DNA of 64,000 nt from Bactericera cockerelli (lineage: Eukaryota; Arthropoda; Insecta; Hemiptera; Triozidae). Below the pieces are notes generated by a model. It was given only the letters and a program-made list of their open reading frames with translations, was not told the DNA's origin and did no database searches. Positions 52,536 to 64,000 of the stretch are shown here, in pieces; the first letter of the stretch is position 1, and every line of letters begins with the position of its first letter. The stretch is taken from contig CM044964.1 of NCBI GenBank assembly GCA_024516035.1, positions 13,401,597 through 13,465,596 on the forward strand, written 5' to 3'. The position numbers and the translations under genes were made by a program.

Positions 52536-53003
52536 CAGGGTGTTCTTGGAGTAGATTCAGATTTTAAAGGGCATTAACAGAAGTAGAGGTTGCGGGTTAG
52601 GTGGAAGAGATTGCCGCAGGCAATAACCCCGCCCTTTAGTTAGGACATAATAAATTATGTGTATATACGAGTATATATTCTCTATTTCTTTCTTTTTATT
52701 GCTTATATTGTTTCTATTTTTTTATAATAATGGATTGATTTGAAACCACAACGTCACGAATCAATGTCTTCACCACGCTGGATGTTACTTAACTTCAGTA
52801 ATCGGATGAGAACTGGAAAAACATTATTAAATTTACTAAGTAATCAATCAAAACAAAAGAAAGTTTCTGGTGGTTTCGTTCTGTCATAACTAACATATCT
52901 GTATTTCTCATCATGAAACTTCACGTACGCGTATTTTGAGCTTCCAATGTTGGTCCCTAAAAATTCAATATGTCCATTGTCCATTGAAAATAGGAGCACC
53001 CTG
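52536..53003. mobile_element. TA-flanked element with CAGGGTG ends, carrying nested pieces
   Basis: Ends CAGGGTGTTC and GAGCACCCTG, flanked by TA (52534 and 53004). Within it are a LINE 3' end (52588-52730, plus: GAAGAGATTGCCGCAGGC) and a fragment of the 5S SINE head (52750-52817, minus: CACGCTGGATGTTACTTAAC). The inverse ends are only ~10 bp, so the assignment is moderate. Confidence 0.55.
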
Positions 53004-53442
53004 TATACGATTGCGGAGCTTTCCAATGACTTTCACTGAAACAGCTGTGGTGCTAGCTGTTGATCTGCTACACTGTATGTAATTATTATTGTAATGTTTT
53101 GGATTATGCGTAGGGTACCTGTCCGTTTTATCTTCAAGATAATAATTAGAAATAGATATATTTATTCACAACAGTTAGTCGTAGTTTACAATTTACAAAA
53201 ATCAAGAAATAATACAAAATAAAATAATGTTACAAATACCTATGTCCAAATGTTAAGAATACTAGTCGTTAGCACGTACTTTGCAACAGGACTAAGTTTT
53301 AAATTAATTAAGAAAGTTCGAAAAACCCCTTTGTTATGTCGTGAATATTAACGCCGATTTCCTGATTTCAGGCTAAGGAGATGTAAAAGAAAGTGAAAAT
53401 CGGACCAAAACTTAGGGACTAATATAAAACATCACGAGAATA

Positions 53443-53703
53443 ATAATAATAATATTCTTTAGTGGAAGGTAACCACCAGGCGAGGTCAATGTTCAAAGCA
53501 TTTTCTATCACCTAACCCTCAGAGTTTTATTACTATGTGGTCACAAACTCAAATTAATGAGAAAAAAACGAACACAATACTTACGAATTCTAAAATTAGA
53601 AATTCATCGGAAGTAAAATTCATGCACTGGGTGGGATTCGAACCAACGGATGTCTAGGCTACCTGGGTTACCAGATGAGCGCCTTAACCACTTGACTACC
53701 AGT
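53443..53703 (-). mobile_element. tRNA-derived SINE, family C
   Basis: Minus strand: head TGGTAGTCAAGTGGTTAAGG and GTTGGTTCGAATCCCACCC, then a body with TAGTAATAAAACTCTGAGGG and ACCTCGCCTGGTGGTTACC, ending (ATT)n. Another copy at 62428-62595, a body-only copy at 58781-58898, a head-only copy at 61378-61452. 53004-53442 holds a short RTE-like piece at 53268-53312. Confidence 0.8.
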
Positions 53704-54372
53704 AATAACCCCGATTTCCTGATTTCAGGCTGAAGAGAGGTAAAGGTAGGTGAAAATTGGACCAAGCCCTAGGGACTAATATAAAACACCACAAGAATCG
53801 ACACAAACGAACTGTCTTGTGAGTTCTAGCGCCTAAAGGGTAAAAAAATCAAGTGAAATGTTCAGTTTCCCAATGTATCAACATAACGGAGATACAGTAA
53901 TCAGGCAATCAATGAGTGGATATCGCGTTTTAAACATATACTCATGCATAGGATAAAAATATGATCATTACCGATTCATAGTACCTTTCCCCATAACGTA
54001 TCCTACCGATTTATCCAACGCATTACCAAACAACTCAATAGAGTGCGTGAGTGGCAAGCAATTACATCCTTCACTTGGTTCTTAATTGAATCAATCGGAT
54101 TTCGGAATCACGCGACCGGTCTTCTCATTCGTCCACCAATGTTCAAATCACCGACAATTTCCCAAGTCCGGATATGTTCACCTGTCGCAATCTTAGCCGA
54201 ATTGCTTTGGTCCATCCGGTATCGTAGGATATCCGTCTTAATAGATAGGCAACAAAATAATACTTCATGATTTTATTATTCTTTAGTATAGGTACTTACC
54301 TACATTTAATAATAATTGCTCCCAAAATACAAGATTAAGTTCTCACCATTTAGCCTATCACCGTAATGTAGA

Positions 54373-54580
54373 TAATAATGATAATATTGCCTTATTTATA
54401 CTGCCTGATTAAGACGGCGAAAGTCCCATTATTCCACCAGTACGCCCAAGAGACTTATTATTATGTGGTAAAAATCCCAAATGGGAGGATAACTTGTCAT
54501 GTCCCGGCTGGGTTTCGAACCCACGACCTCTGGAATCTCTGGATTCACAGAGTACCACCTTTACCACTGAGTTACCGGGG
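54373..54580 (-). mobile_element. tRNA-derived SINE, family A
   Basis: Full-length minus-strand copy with (ATT)n-type tail at 54373 and tRNA head ending at 54580. Small changes in the body (GACTTTCGCCG in place of GGGACTTTAATAG context). 53704-54372 is unassigned. Confidence 0.92.
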
Positions 54581-56510
54581 AAGACATAAGAAAGACAATA
54601 CATAGAACAAATTACAAGCGCATTTAACAGTGTTGACGTTAGGGAGGACATCCAGCCATAAAATGTGGAAGCAGGAGGTCTAGACTTGATAATCTAAACC
54701 TTAGAGGAAAGTTTGATCTTCCTCGACATCAGACATGAGGATGAGATTGAACAAAAATGTCAAACATGGGTGCAGGGAGAAGAAACATACATATTAAAAG
54801 AAGAAGAAGCTATTTACAGCAGAAATCAAACACCTTGCCCGAGAACGAGTTGAGAATTTTTATCGATACTATTTACAATTTTTCGGAAAATAATACATCA
54901 ACCTCCAGTTTTTACTATCGTTCAACAGGTAAATTCAATAAAACTTCAAGAGAAATCAAATGACATAGCAAGGAGAAAATAATAATGATAACACACGAAG
55001 AATAAATGGATATATGTAGGAGTGCAGAGAAATAGAAACTGAGAGGGCAAAGGTTTCTTCAATACAATACTACTTTTAGAAATTGTAAGTATTGTGTTCG
55101 TTTTTGTAAAAAAAATAATAATATTATTTTAGCTTTTTGTTCTAATTTCTTTTCTGGGCCGTTCTTCTTTTTGGAACCACTTCTTTTTGGAGTCTAAAGT
55201 GTGAGTAGCTACGCTGAGCAGGTTTTCATAATAATCATTTTTTATCATTCTCATTTAAGCTTCCAATGAGGTCAATAATAATCTTCAACTGATGTCATGC
55301 ACTTAACTTCTTCAATAATATTGCAACAAGAGTTTACTTTACCTACACAGAACCTAAATTGATTAACCATTTTAGACCAAGTTTAAATTAAATTTAAATA
55401 AATTATAACCAATATTTATATCTTTTTTAATATTAAATAATTCCCTAGAGTATAACCATTAACCATGTACTACATTCTTTACAATTTCAAGTACCTGCCT
55501 ATTTTTCTACATTTCATATAATTTTTGTTGCTGTTGTTGTGAATTCCGTTTTTAAACGCACTAATAATTTTATTGAAATACTTTCATGTAAAAACAATGC
55601 AATTAGTATTGGACTAATTAGAATTTCAATTGGAATACCTGTATCTACGTTTCATGTTCTCATCGTGCCATACAGGTTGCTACTTGCTACTTGCTGCATT
55701 CTCGCTCACAACTTGCTCTGGAGTCAGACTGTTTGTTTCTCCATTTTTACTTTCTTTAGTTTCAATTTCACTTTGAATTTGTGTGACATCGTGTGAAATA
55801 TGATATTACGGTCAGAGCATCACATGTTTTCATGGTGTATTGAAATCAGAATGATTAGTGTGTCACAGTATGTATTTCCCTTGACATGTAAGATGTAAGC
55901 ATTAATTATACTCATGGATATTTGTTATTAACTACAATTGTTTAAATTTTATTGTTGCTGTTGTAGTACTTACTAGCAGAGTAGCTCATGCCAGAAGAGA
56001 TGACTTCCTGTCGGACCGACTGCTACAAGTAAATTCAGATTGTTTATATTCAGTAAGTGCTACTTACGAGACTGTCTGTCACGTCTATGAAACCAACTGA
56101 ATATTAGACGCCAGTTTGAGTGAAAATTTTTTGAATTCTAAAGAACTGTCAGCTAATATATCTGGGTGCTACAACTGATTCGTAAACCTCCACCAAAGTA
56201 TTCATGATGAGTCTCAAACATATTTTTATTTTAAAAAAGAATATAAAAAATCTTGCAACTCTTTCCTTTGGTGTCATAAATAGAGAATGGGGGTGGTTTT
56301 TGTATAGGGGAAGGCTGTTCTGAGAATATTCTTCAATTACATTTAATGGACGTTGAGGTCAAAAGCTGAAGGGATCTAGGGTTTTACTATTATAATTATT
56401 TAAATAAATTTAGAATATCTGCTGAAATTTCTCTGTTATGATCGAGAGCGAAGTTAATAAATCACAGCGGGCTGTTTGGTTTTAAAATAGAATAAATCTT
56501 ATAATTTTGG
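54581..56510. other. AT-rich stretch without recognised gene
   Basis: A fragment of the AAGTATTGTGTTCGTTTTTG repeat lies at 55084-55110. No splice-bounded conserved exon. On the minus strand an AATAAA (~56226-56231) lies ~280 nt past the F-box stop codon and could serve as its polyadenylation signal. Confidence 0.5.
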
Positions 56511-57710
56511 CTACGGAATTTGGATGGACCATTTGTCGGGCGTCTGACTGAGCAACGAAAACCGACTTGCCACGTCCAGGTTCAGAAAAAGCTGCCGGGT
56601 TTCATAGTCCAGATCTCTGTGGTTCGATCTCAAGTATTGTTGTAGGCAAACGCTGCTTAGGAGGTAAGAGCTTGTCAAGTTGACGCTTAGATCTAGACAA
56701 ATATCAGGATTGCGATCTTTGAATTTGATTAGTTTCATTTTGTCGTTGAGACAGCCGTAGTGGTAACGATAACCCGCGTTTGATCCCTGTCCGGTGAACG
56801 TGATTCCGCTAGGTGACTCGTGATCGTCCCAGAACTCAGAACGTCCCGTCCGGTCTCCGTGAATGATCTCCAAGGTGAAGCGGTTGTGATAGCGGACGAG
56901 GCGCACCAGACGAATGTAGTGGAAGTACTGGACGCTGTTGAAATCATCCGACCTGTCCCGCGACTCATAGGGTAACTCGTCTGACAGGATGCTTCGACTG
57001 AACCAGGCGTTGTAGAGTGTGTAGGTCGCCTTGTAACTGACGAGCTTTGTGTCAGGATCATACTCCTGTAGGTGAATCGTCTTGACGACATGAGATGGAC
57101 GCTCGAGCAAAGTGTCTAAAATGTCCACAATTTTAGCTCCACTGACCGTCACACTGTCATTCAGAGGTCTCTCGATGTAATAGTGGAAACGGAGTTGACA
57201 CAATTTGGATATCTGGCGGTAGTGGTCGGAATGACAGCGGTCGATGGCGGGATCAAACAGAGACATGTCCTTGCTGAGGTCATGCCAGGGGTACTTGTAG
57301 ACGCGAGAGATGAGCCAGGCTGTGTGGTCCAGGACGCGGTAGTCCATCACGCAGATGTTGTGGTAGTTGAGGAAGTAGCGGCGGACGCAGGAGATGGTCA
57401 GATCGAACTCGGACTGCACCAGCTCCAGGTAGCTCCAGGTCAGCTGATGCAGGTGCTCGTAGTAAGGCGTCGAGTAGATCTTCTCGTCGTAGAACTTGCA
57501 TTCGGCATTTATCTTTTCCAAGTATTTGAAAGCCTTGTGGAAGCTCGCCTGGATCTTGAAGCAGCCCTTGTTGATGAGACGGACGCATATCCCGTGCCAG
57601 GTAGAGTTGACGCCCCGCACGTCAAATATCTGTTTATACGTCAGATGCTTCAGTATCTCCTCGATGATGGGAGGAATCCAAATATTTGGTGTGCAGTCGC
57701 TCAAGGACAT
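56511..57710 (-). CDS. F-box protein, intronless, 399 aa
   Basis: Single frame from ATG at 57710 (context CTGCCATGT) to a stop at 56511. Residues ~12-50 contain PPIIEEILKHLTYKQIFDVR then VNSTWHGIC, a good F-box (hydrophobic 'LPxEILxxIxxxL...R.VxxxW'). F-box proteins recruit substrates to SCF ubiquitin ligases via Skp1. The remaining ~350 residues, rich in Tyr, Arg, His and Asp, show no WD40, LRR or Kelch repeats, so the substrate is unknown. Codon use is GC-rich and the frame fully intact, so it is probably functional. Same strand as Skeletor and upstream of its first visible exon. A TTTAG 10 nt before the ATG could end a 5'-UTR intron. Confidence 0.88.
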   Translation of the reverse strand: MSLSDCTPNIWIPPIIEEILKHLTYKQIFDVRGVNSTWHGICVRLINKGCFKIQASFHKAFKYLEKINAECKFYDEKIYSTPYYEHLHQLTWSYLELVQSEFDLTISCVRRYFLNYHNICVMDYRVLDHTAWLISRVYKYPWHDLSKDMSLFDPAIDRCHSDHYRQISKLCQLRFHYYIERPLNDSVTVSGAKIVDILDTLLERPSHVVKTIHLQEYDPDTKLVSYKATYTLYNAWFSRSILSDELPYESRDRSDDFNSVQYFHYIRLVRLVRYHNRFTLEIIHGDRTGRSEFWDDHESPSGITFTGQGSNAGYRYHYGCLNDKMKLIKFKDRNPDICLDLSVNLTSSYLLSSVCLQQYLRSNHRDLDYETRQLFLNLDVASRFSLLSQTPDKWSIQIP

Positions 57711-60498
57711 GGCAGATCTAAACTTTTGTTGGAAAAGACGGAGGCATTATACATGGGGTTACACTCATAAAATATACTTAATTTTAGTTCACCTGACGAA
57801 TTTAAAGTTTAAAATCGGTACACATAAAACAACACTACTCTATGAATCCGAACTTCATGAATTTTCACATTACCGTGGAACTGGGATTTCAGCGTCAGTC
57901 ATACAGTTCCAAAATTCTTAGCCATCTGACATCAAGTCCTTACAGACACTGAATAAGGTAGTTATTCTAATAGCAATAATTAAGCAAAATTTGTATAAGT
58001 ATTAATAAATAATTTGAAAACTGAAAATCGTACACCTGATAACCAAAAATGGTACCCTCCCTTTCACCCAGTTAACTAAGCTAAATTAAAAAATGTCAAA
58101 GACAAAAAGACATGACCGTATCTGCCAGTCCAACTGAACGTTAGTTTTAGTAGTTTGTTCCGTGGCCAAGTGCATTAAAACGGCTAGTTATAAAACCTTC
58201 CATGTCTTTTTTTCTTCTTCTTCAAATTATTATTCAGGAACATAAGTCCTGGTTTTATTTCTACCATGCACTTAGAGCTAACATCTATTTCTACCACTTA
58301 AGGCTAATATATTCATGTTTTAAGATGAATCTTCATGGAATAAAATTAGGAGTTGAACACCAACGCATTATCATTTGACATGAGAGCAATGATGTCTCTC
58401 TAGGTCCTAAGACCTTAAATAGAAGACCTAACGATGCCCTCTGGGCATTTTCATCACAATAGAAAAGTAGGTATGTTTATTTATATGTATACAAATATAC
58501 ATAGATAAGTACATAGATAGGCTATTCATACATAAGTGCATAGTACCATATCCTACTCAAGATAACACACAGCTCAGGAGACATCTCATCTTGTTGGTTC
58601 CCATGGTCCACAAGACATGATAACCGTTTTACTCTGTACAAGTGTAGGTACACACACAAAATTATTATAGTACCTAACTTAAAACCTTAAAAAAACCTGG
58701 AAAACCATAAAGTTTTCCTTTGAAGGGTAAAAAAATGTTAATATGTATACATATAAATTTTTCCTCATTTAATTTATTTTGTGATCAGTGACCACATAGT
58801 AATGAGACTCTCTGAGGGTTAGGTGGTAGAAAATGCTTTGAGCATTAACCTCGCCTGGTGGTTACCTTCCACTAAAGAGTGTAATTATTGTTATTATTAT
58901 AAATAGCACATGGATAAATCAAATAATTTACAATTTTTGACAAAAAAATGGCACACTGGTATTTTATGCTCACTTGCGCAGGTATGTTCTGATAAGATTA
59001 TAACTACTTGAAAGAATTGATCGAAACAGGGTTCTCTTTGTCTAGAAACCCCCATGAGCAATGGATAACTTTTTTACTTTCCTTATCCTATAATAAGGAA
59101 AGTATTGTAGGTATTCGTCGAAAATTTGACCTACCCAGTTTTTTTTTTAATTCAATTGCTCTCTAATATTCACTCTAGTATAAAAGGCAAAGATGCATAT
59201 GTGAACTATCAAATAAAATTAATATATTTATGGGTAAAAAAAAGGAAGTTTGCATTATGTCAGCTCACTTCAGCTGTAATCGTATCTTTACAAAATTATA
59301 ATTTTTTCCGCCCGAATTTCCTCACAGTTTGTCAACCAGAGTCTCATTACACCAATGCTTTCACAATACTAAAACAATACATTAATAACAATTACATGTT
59401 ATTTGTACCTACTTACAAAGAATAATTAGATAATGTTTGTATTCGTAAGGTATAATTAGAATATTATGCACTAATAAAGTTCCTCAGGTATGTCAAAATC
59501 AGAAGAGACGACATATACACGAGTCTAATAAGTACACATCAGTGCGACATGCTGCATTATACTGTGTCACTTATCAAAATGTCATGCTTAATGTAAAAAT
59601 TGGATTCTCTCTAAAACAGTGTTCAGGGTGGTCTCAAAATCAACAAAATTGCCAACCAAAATTTAATATCTACAGAGGGCATAGTTGGAACATGATTTGA
59701 TTTTGACAATTTTTTTTTTTTTTTTTTCAATATACCTATATTTTTTTTTTTCATTACAATTTATTATCCAACTCATCTCCCTGGGGCACACAGCCCACAA
59801 CTGCCGCCAAAATATTATTTTGACAAATAATATTTTAACTAATTATGGGTAGGTATTTCAATGAATCATTTTTGACATCTTCATTTCATAGGTGTTTATT
59901 GTTGGACGTTTAAAATATTCAATTTTTCATATTTGGTTTTTGATTTTTTTAAAATTAGTTTTGAGAAAAAAAAGATGGTCTTTAATTATATTTTAAATTT
60001 AATCTCTTGGACTGGGAATTTCTAAAAAGGAAACAAAAATATATCTCAGAGCATGCATTTTCAATATTTACTGGCGGTCGCGGTGTTTTTGATACAAGAG
60101 ATTAAGACATAATAATGTCCATGCATTAGCGGCACCTTATCTTTGACTGTTCTCCTCTCAGCACTTGTATCTTGGTTTTCCTCTGTTGGAAAAAATTAAT
60201 GGTCATTCACACTCATTTTAAAATTTCAAAGATGGTCCGAAAAGTGCACTTTAAAGATTAAATATTATGGTTTTGAATAATGCTAATAATTATTTGGGTT
60301 CCTGTCTTGATACTTTAGACAAATTTCTAAAGCAGAATTCGAACAATTGAATTACATTTTTCGAATTACAATACAAATATAGGTTTGTGGCAACCTGACA
60401 ACTTAAAATTAGGTATAATTAATAATTATATAGTAAGTACCTAAGTATTTAGGTAAAAATACTAACGAAAATATTTTTTTTTTTAAGCTTGATATGTC
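57711..60498. other. Mostly unassigned AT-rich DNA
   Basis: Contains the body of a family C SINE (58781-58898, plus, GTGGTTACCTTCCACTAAAG), the palindrome CTTTCCTTATCCTATAATAAGG at ~59077-59105 that also occurs near the mariner relic, and poly(T) tracts at ~59710 and 59740. No gene seen. Confidence 0.5.
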
Positions 60499-60708
60499 TG
60501 TCCCGGTAGCTCAGTGGTAAAGAAGTCACTCTTTGAATCCAGAGATTCCAGAGGTCGTGGGTTCGAAACCCAGCCGGTACATGACAAGTTATCCTCCCAT
60601 TTGGGATTTTTACCACATAATAATATGTCTAGGGCTTACTGCTGGAATAATGGGACTTTAATAGTCTTAATCGGGCAGTATAAATAATGCGATATTATTA
60701 TTATTATA
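60499..60708 (+). mobile_element. tRNA-derived SINE, family A
   Basis: Full-length plus-strand copy with intact A and B boxes (GGTAGCTCAGTGG; GGTTCGAAACC) and (ATT)n tail. Confidence 0.93.
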
Positions 60709-61022
60709 TTAAAACATTATAAATTTATATGCAGACGAAGTTCAACACAATATTTTAACACTCTAAAACCATGTTTCGTTGTATTAAACATCCGTGCAAA
60801 AGCAATTATGGAAGGCAACCAGGGGAGGATCTCGCTCGTGGAATAATAAACTACTCAATTTAGCTTAAAATAGCTGCAAGATTATTCCGCTGATCCTATG
60901 AATAATAAGTGACGAAAACAAATTTTGTGCTATCATACCTTGATCTTTTGAATATCAAATGTACGAGTACCTATATGATTATCAAAAACAAATAATGTAG
61001 ATAGGCATGTTTGATTCAAGGT

Positions 61023-61135
61023 CCTGATCGGGATGGGGGTTTCACCCTCCATTCGCTGGGAATCGTACCAGCTTTACCCACATTAACCTCATCCAGCTTT
61101 GGTAGGGTCGGAAATGTCAGTCTCACGTGTTCGGA
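61023..61135 (-). mobile_element. 5S SINE body, minus strand
   Basis: GGGTTTCACCCTCCATTCGC and CCCACATTAACCTCATCCAGC match the body. The 5S head is not visible. A tRNA-like fragment (minus) follows at ~61165-61235 (GGACCCGAACTCAGGG). Confidence 0.65.
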
Positions 61136-61377
61136 GGAAACATAATTTTCTGTGTGAAAAGTTTGTTCCCACCGGGACCCGAACTCAGGGTGTCTTGACT
61201 GCGGGCAGTAGTCACAACCGTTATGCCACAGAGGCTGAGAAGTAACTAATAATAGAGACTTATTTATTCTGCCCGATTATGTCTAAGGAGTAACTTTTGT
61301 TGTTTGTTTCAGCAGTTGTTTTGATGCCTTTGTGTATGAAGTTCAAGTCTCAAAATATATTAGGAAAAATACATGCC

Positions 61378-61452
61378 TCGGTAGGGGTTCAAACCAACGG
61401 ATCTCTACGCTACCTGGATCACCAGACTATCGCCTTAACCACTTGACTACAC
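61378..61452 (-). mobile_element. Head of family C SINE
   Basis: Reverse of GTAGTCAAGTGGTTAAGGCG ... GTTGGTTTGAACCCCTACC; the body is missing. Confidence 0.65.
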
Positions 61453-61519
61453 CATAGCAACAAGTGACTCATTCTCTAACTTGAATAGCTTCCCCCTCAT
61501 GATTTACTATTGTAATACG

Positions 61520-61679
61520 TGACCGACCTCAGTAGCTTGATCGATAAGGCGGCGGACTAGTAACCTGATGGAGGTCGGTGGTTCAAGTCCCGGTTTCAGC
61601 TTGGATTTAGTAAAGCGAGTTTGAGTAGTTGTGATATCACGAAAGTGATTTTACACAAATATAATAACTATTGTAATAT
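61520..61679 (+). mobile_element. tRNA-derived SINE, family B
   Basis: Best copy of this family: CAGTAGCTTGATCGATAAGG, CGGTGGTTCAAGTCCCGG, then the body GTTGTGATATCACGAAAGTG and AATATAATAACTATTG. Confidence 0.82.
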
Positions 61680-61965
61680 GTGGCAGCCACAAATTATCCT
61701 GATTCTTTTCAAGAGCCTTCACATTATTCACCACCTATGGACCCGCCGTGTCCCAGACTGGCAACCGGTAGCAGATACAACCACGGCGATTTTGTTTTTC
61801 CTTTTTTTTGCGACCCCCCAATTGCCTACCGCCCCCCTAGGCACGTGCCTGCTGTGCCTATTTGGTAAAACGAGCCTGAGCAGCCTTTCTTGTGGAAGTT
61901 GAAGTTAAATAATAATATAATAATGTGTTTCGTGTTTCTTTGTGTTATTAAATCACAATTTTTAG

Positions 61966-62205
61966 TAGGTAGCGCAGAATTATATGACTTTTTCCATATC
62001 TTTTAATATTCTAATATCTTATTTTTGCCTATAATTCCGCCACTGGTCGCTGCTCTCATTAATGCAGCTACTCATTTTTCCTCACGAGGTTTGAGTGGAC
62101 CCCGAACACCCAAGAACAGAGCAGAAAAAATCCTACCCCGCTGGGGATCGAACCCAGGTCACCTTGCGTGCAATGCATAGCGCGCTAACTCACTCTGCCA
62201 CGGTG
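61966..62205. mobile_element. Old pieces: foldback interior and tRNA-like head
   Basis: 61966-62090 (GTAGGTAGCGCAGAATTA, CACTGGTCGCTGCTCTC, CTCATTTTTCCTCACGAGG) is a diverged copy of interior foldback sequence seen at ~45795-45900. 62130-62205 (minus) is a tRNA-like head with GGGGATCGAACCCAGGTCAC, related to 12810. Confidence 0.55.
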
Positions 62206-62427
62206 ACTTCCTTGGAAGTTGAAGTTGACTTCAGAACACCCCCGGGCCAATGCATGTCCGCAAGAGCTGGGGCCTTGCATTCTTGCTGGTTTCCCCTTGA
62301 ACACCCCAGCAGCTTTCTTCAGTGCCAAACAGAAATCAATCAGTTTCTTTTGAGATTGAGACACTAGTGAGTTACGTACATACGTACCTATAGAAAGTAG
62401 ACAGGTATATGCACTATGTACAGAGAA

Positions 62428-62595
62428 TAATAATAAAACTCTTTAGTGAAAGGTGACCACCAGGCGAGGTTAATGCCCAAAGCATTTTCTACCACCCAAC
62501 CTTCAGTGTCTTATTATTATGTGGTAACAAACTCACATTAATGAGGAAAAATTCATGCACTGGTTGCGATTCGAACCAAAGGACCCCTGAATGTA
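62428..62595 (-). mobile_element. tRNA-derived SINE, family C, truncated
   Basis: Body complete (ACCACCAGGCGAGGTTAATG reverse) and half of the tRNA head up to the B box GATTCGAACCAAAGG. 62596-62944 shows nothing recognised. Confidence 0.78.
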
Positions 62596-62944
62596 ATTTG
62601 TATGTCCTTTGTTAAAACACTATAGTAAATAATGTAACACTGTATACATTATACATATAGTAGTTATGTATTGTATGTACCTACCTATATCATTAAATAA
62701 TATCTATAAATAGTAATTTGTGACTTGGTAAGCTACCTACAGAATACCTTCCTAAATCAAATAAACTTACTGAATGCTGCCAATTCCTATTGCAAGGCAA
62801 AATCGAAGGCTTAAAGTGCTCTGAGCAATAGTTCCGCCAATTACCGACTGTATGAATAATATCAATAACTTCTTATACATTTCTAATACTATATTAGAAA
62901 TCGGAAGTGTTTTGTTCGTTTTTTGTATATAAAAAAAAATATGC

Positions 62945-63345
62945 ATATACATACAAAATTTCATCAAAATCGGATGTACCGTTCACGAGATATAAGCGTT
63001 TAAGTAAAAAGTTAGTGGTCAGGCGCATGGTCTCTTTCACCCAGAACCGCTTGTACGAATTTGATGAATTTAAAATGGGACCATCTACAGAACGTCTTCT
63101 ATATGTGTGCAAAATTTCATCAAAATCCGTTCAGTAGTTTCTGAGATTTGCGCGTTACAAGGAATATTTTTAACAGACCGACAGACGGACACAAAACCAA
63201 AGTTGCTCAGGAGGTTATGAAACGTCCAGAAATATGAAAAAAAATTAAATCGGAGCAAAAAAATATTTTTTTTTACAAAAACGAACACAATACTTCCGAT
63301 TTCTAATATTAGAAATTTCTCGGAAGTAATATTTTTGCTCAGATT
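62945..63345 (+). repeat. Composite dispersed repeat
   Basis: ATTTCATCAAAATCGGATGTA, then TTCATCAAAATCCGTTCAG, GAGATTTGCGCGTTACAAG, and the AATACTTCCGATTTCTAATA block. It repeats the order at 28430-28640. Typical of the 3' region of non-LTR retroelements in insects; class not certain. A short inverse piece (TTGTAACGCGCAAATCTCAG) lies at 63563-63590. Confidence 0.65.
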
Positions 63346-63416
63346 TCATTTTTTTCTTCTTCATATTTCTGGACGTTTCCTTAGCAACTTTGTGTCTGTC
63401 TGTCGGTCTGTTAGTC

Positions 63417-63560
63417 TGTCCCGGTAGCTCAGTGGTAAAGGCGGCACTCTGTGAATTCAGAGATTCCAGAGGTCGCGGGTTCGAAACCCCAAACTTACTG
63501 CTGGTATAATGGGTCTTAATAGTCCTAATCGGGCAGTATAAATTAGGCGATATTACTATT
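63417..63560 (+). mobile_element. tRNA-derived SINE, family A, internal deletion
   Basis: Intact tRNA head joined directly to AACTTACTGCTGGTATAATG; ~65 bp of the body (including TTTTTACCACATAAT) are missing. It interrupts the composite repeat between 63345 and 63563. 63591-64000 is unassigned. Confidence 0.9.
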
Positions 63561-64000
63561 AAGTACATTCCTTGTAACGCGCAAATCTCAGAAGTTACTG
63601 TGAACGGATTTCAACGAAAGATTCTGGTTGTTGTTTGTTTCATTGTTATGTAATTATTATCTTATTTTCAATACTAATGTCTGTTGATTGTTGAAACATT
63701 GGCTGCCCTGCCAACACTGGACTAGCATCTAGGACTTTTGATTTATCTGATACACATTTGAATCTCAAGGTGGTATTTGCACCCAGCGACTGTTCTAACA
63801 CCAATATTGAATCTTAGGGGCCAAGGTTGTGTGCCAGGAGGTCTACGAAAGCCAGGATTAAATTGTGTACGACAAGAAATAGCTGTCATAAAAAATAAAA
63901 TAATATATTGTTGTATTTATCATTTATCTTATAATAGAGCTACAATAGAAAACATTATTATGTATTCTATTCGTGTTTAGTAAATACCTACAGTTCTACA

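Noticed and set aside
57183..57770. Plus-strand 195-codon frame opposite the F-box gene
   Set aside because: Shadow of a GC-rich coding region; it has no domain and the minus frame has a clear F-box.
61621..61902. 93-codon plus-strand frame with Pro-rich alternative frame
   Set aside because: It starts inside the family B SINE body and both frames lack any domain.
14597..63560. Seven GTAGCTCAGTGG...GGTTCGAAACC segments looking like tRNA genes
   Set aside because: Each full copy is followed by the same non-tRNA body and an (ATT)n tail, and no matching acceptor stem closes the fold. They are SINE heads, not tRNA genes.
50214..64000. Search for a Skeletor signal-peptide exon on the minus strand
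   Set aside because: No minus-strand ATG frame with a hydrophobic core, cleavage-like end and a donor of the right phase was convincing. The exon is likely beyond 64000.

Overview
The window is AT-rich, intron-rich arthropod (almost certainly insect) nuclear DNA. The evidence is a long multi-exon gene of the Knickkopf/Skeletor family on the minus strand, GT-AG introns packed with transposable elements, a BEL/Pao retrotransposon, a mariner relic, and several tRNA- and 5S rRNA-derived SINE families. A hemipteran is plausible from the general flavour of the repeats, but the order cannot be fixed from sequence alone.

Main gene: 15 minus-strand exons (50213 down to 1) join in one uninterrupted frame of 3039 nt (1013 codons) with matching phases. 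They encode DM13, DM13, DOMON, a cupredoxin-like region and a charged, then Q/N-rich tail. The signal-peptide exon and the C-terminus lie outside the window. Between the second DM13 exon and the first DOMON exon sits a 3.5-kb low-complexity exon (41889-38409). It begins in the same phase 0 as the DOMON exon and ends in a stop, so it looks like an alternative terminal (or cassette) exon. It carries two frame breaks and lies 44 bp from a 100-N assembly gap.

Second gene: an intronless 399-aa F-box protein (57710-56511, minus strand), probably nested in the first intron of the Skeletor gene or lying just upstream of it.

Mobile DNA: a complete BEL/Pao element (4152-10019) has two 255-bp LTRs that look identical, a TATAC target duplication and one open gag-pol frame, so it is a very recent insertion antisense to the host gene. 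Other elements include a 920-bp mariner relic with TA target sites, two complete copies of a long-TIR foldback element (23057-24652, 44706-46542), a 708-bp transposon with an 8-bp target duplication whose empty site is in the same window, many MITEs, LINE 3' ends, seven copies of one tRNA-SINE, two other tRNA-SINE families, and a 5S rRNA-derived SINE.

The most unusual pattern is that at least six of the 15 Skeletor exons have had one edge, splice site included, tandemly duplicated into the neighbouring intron. The result ranges from one extra copy to arrays of about ten. These arrays create chains of decoy splice sites, and one has been invaded by transposons so that sister copies record the empty sites.
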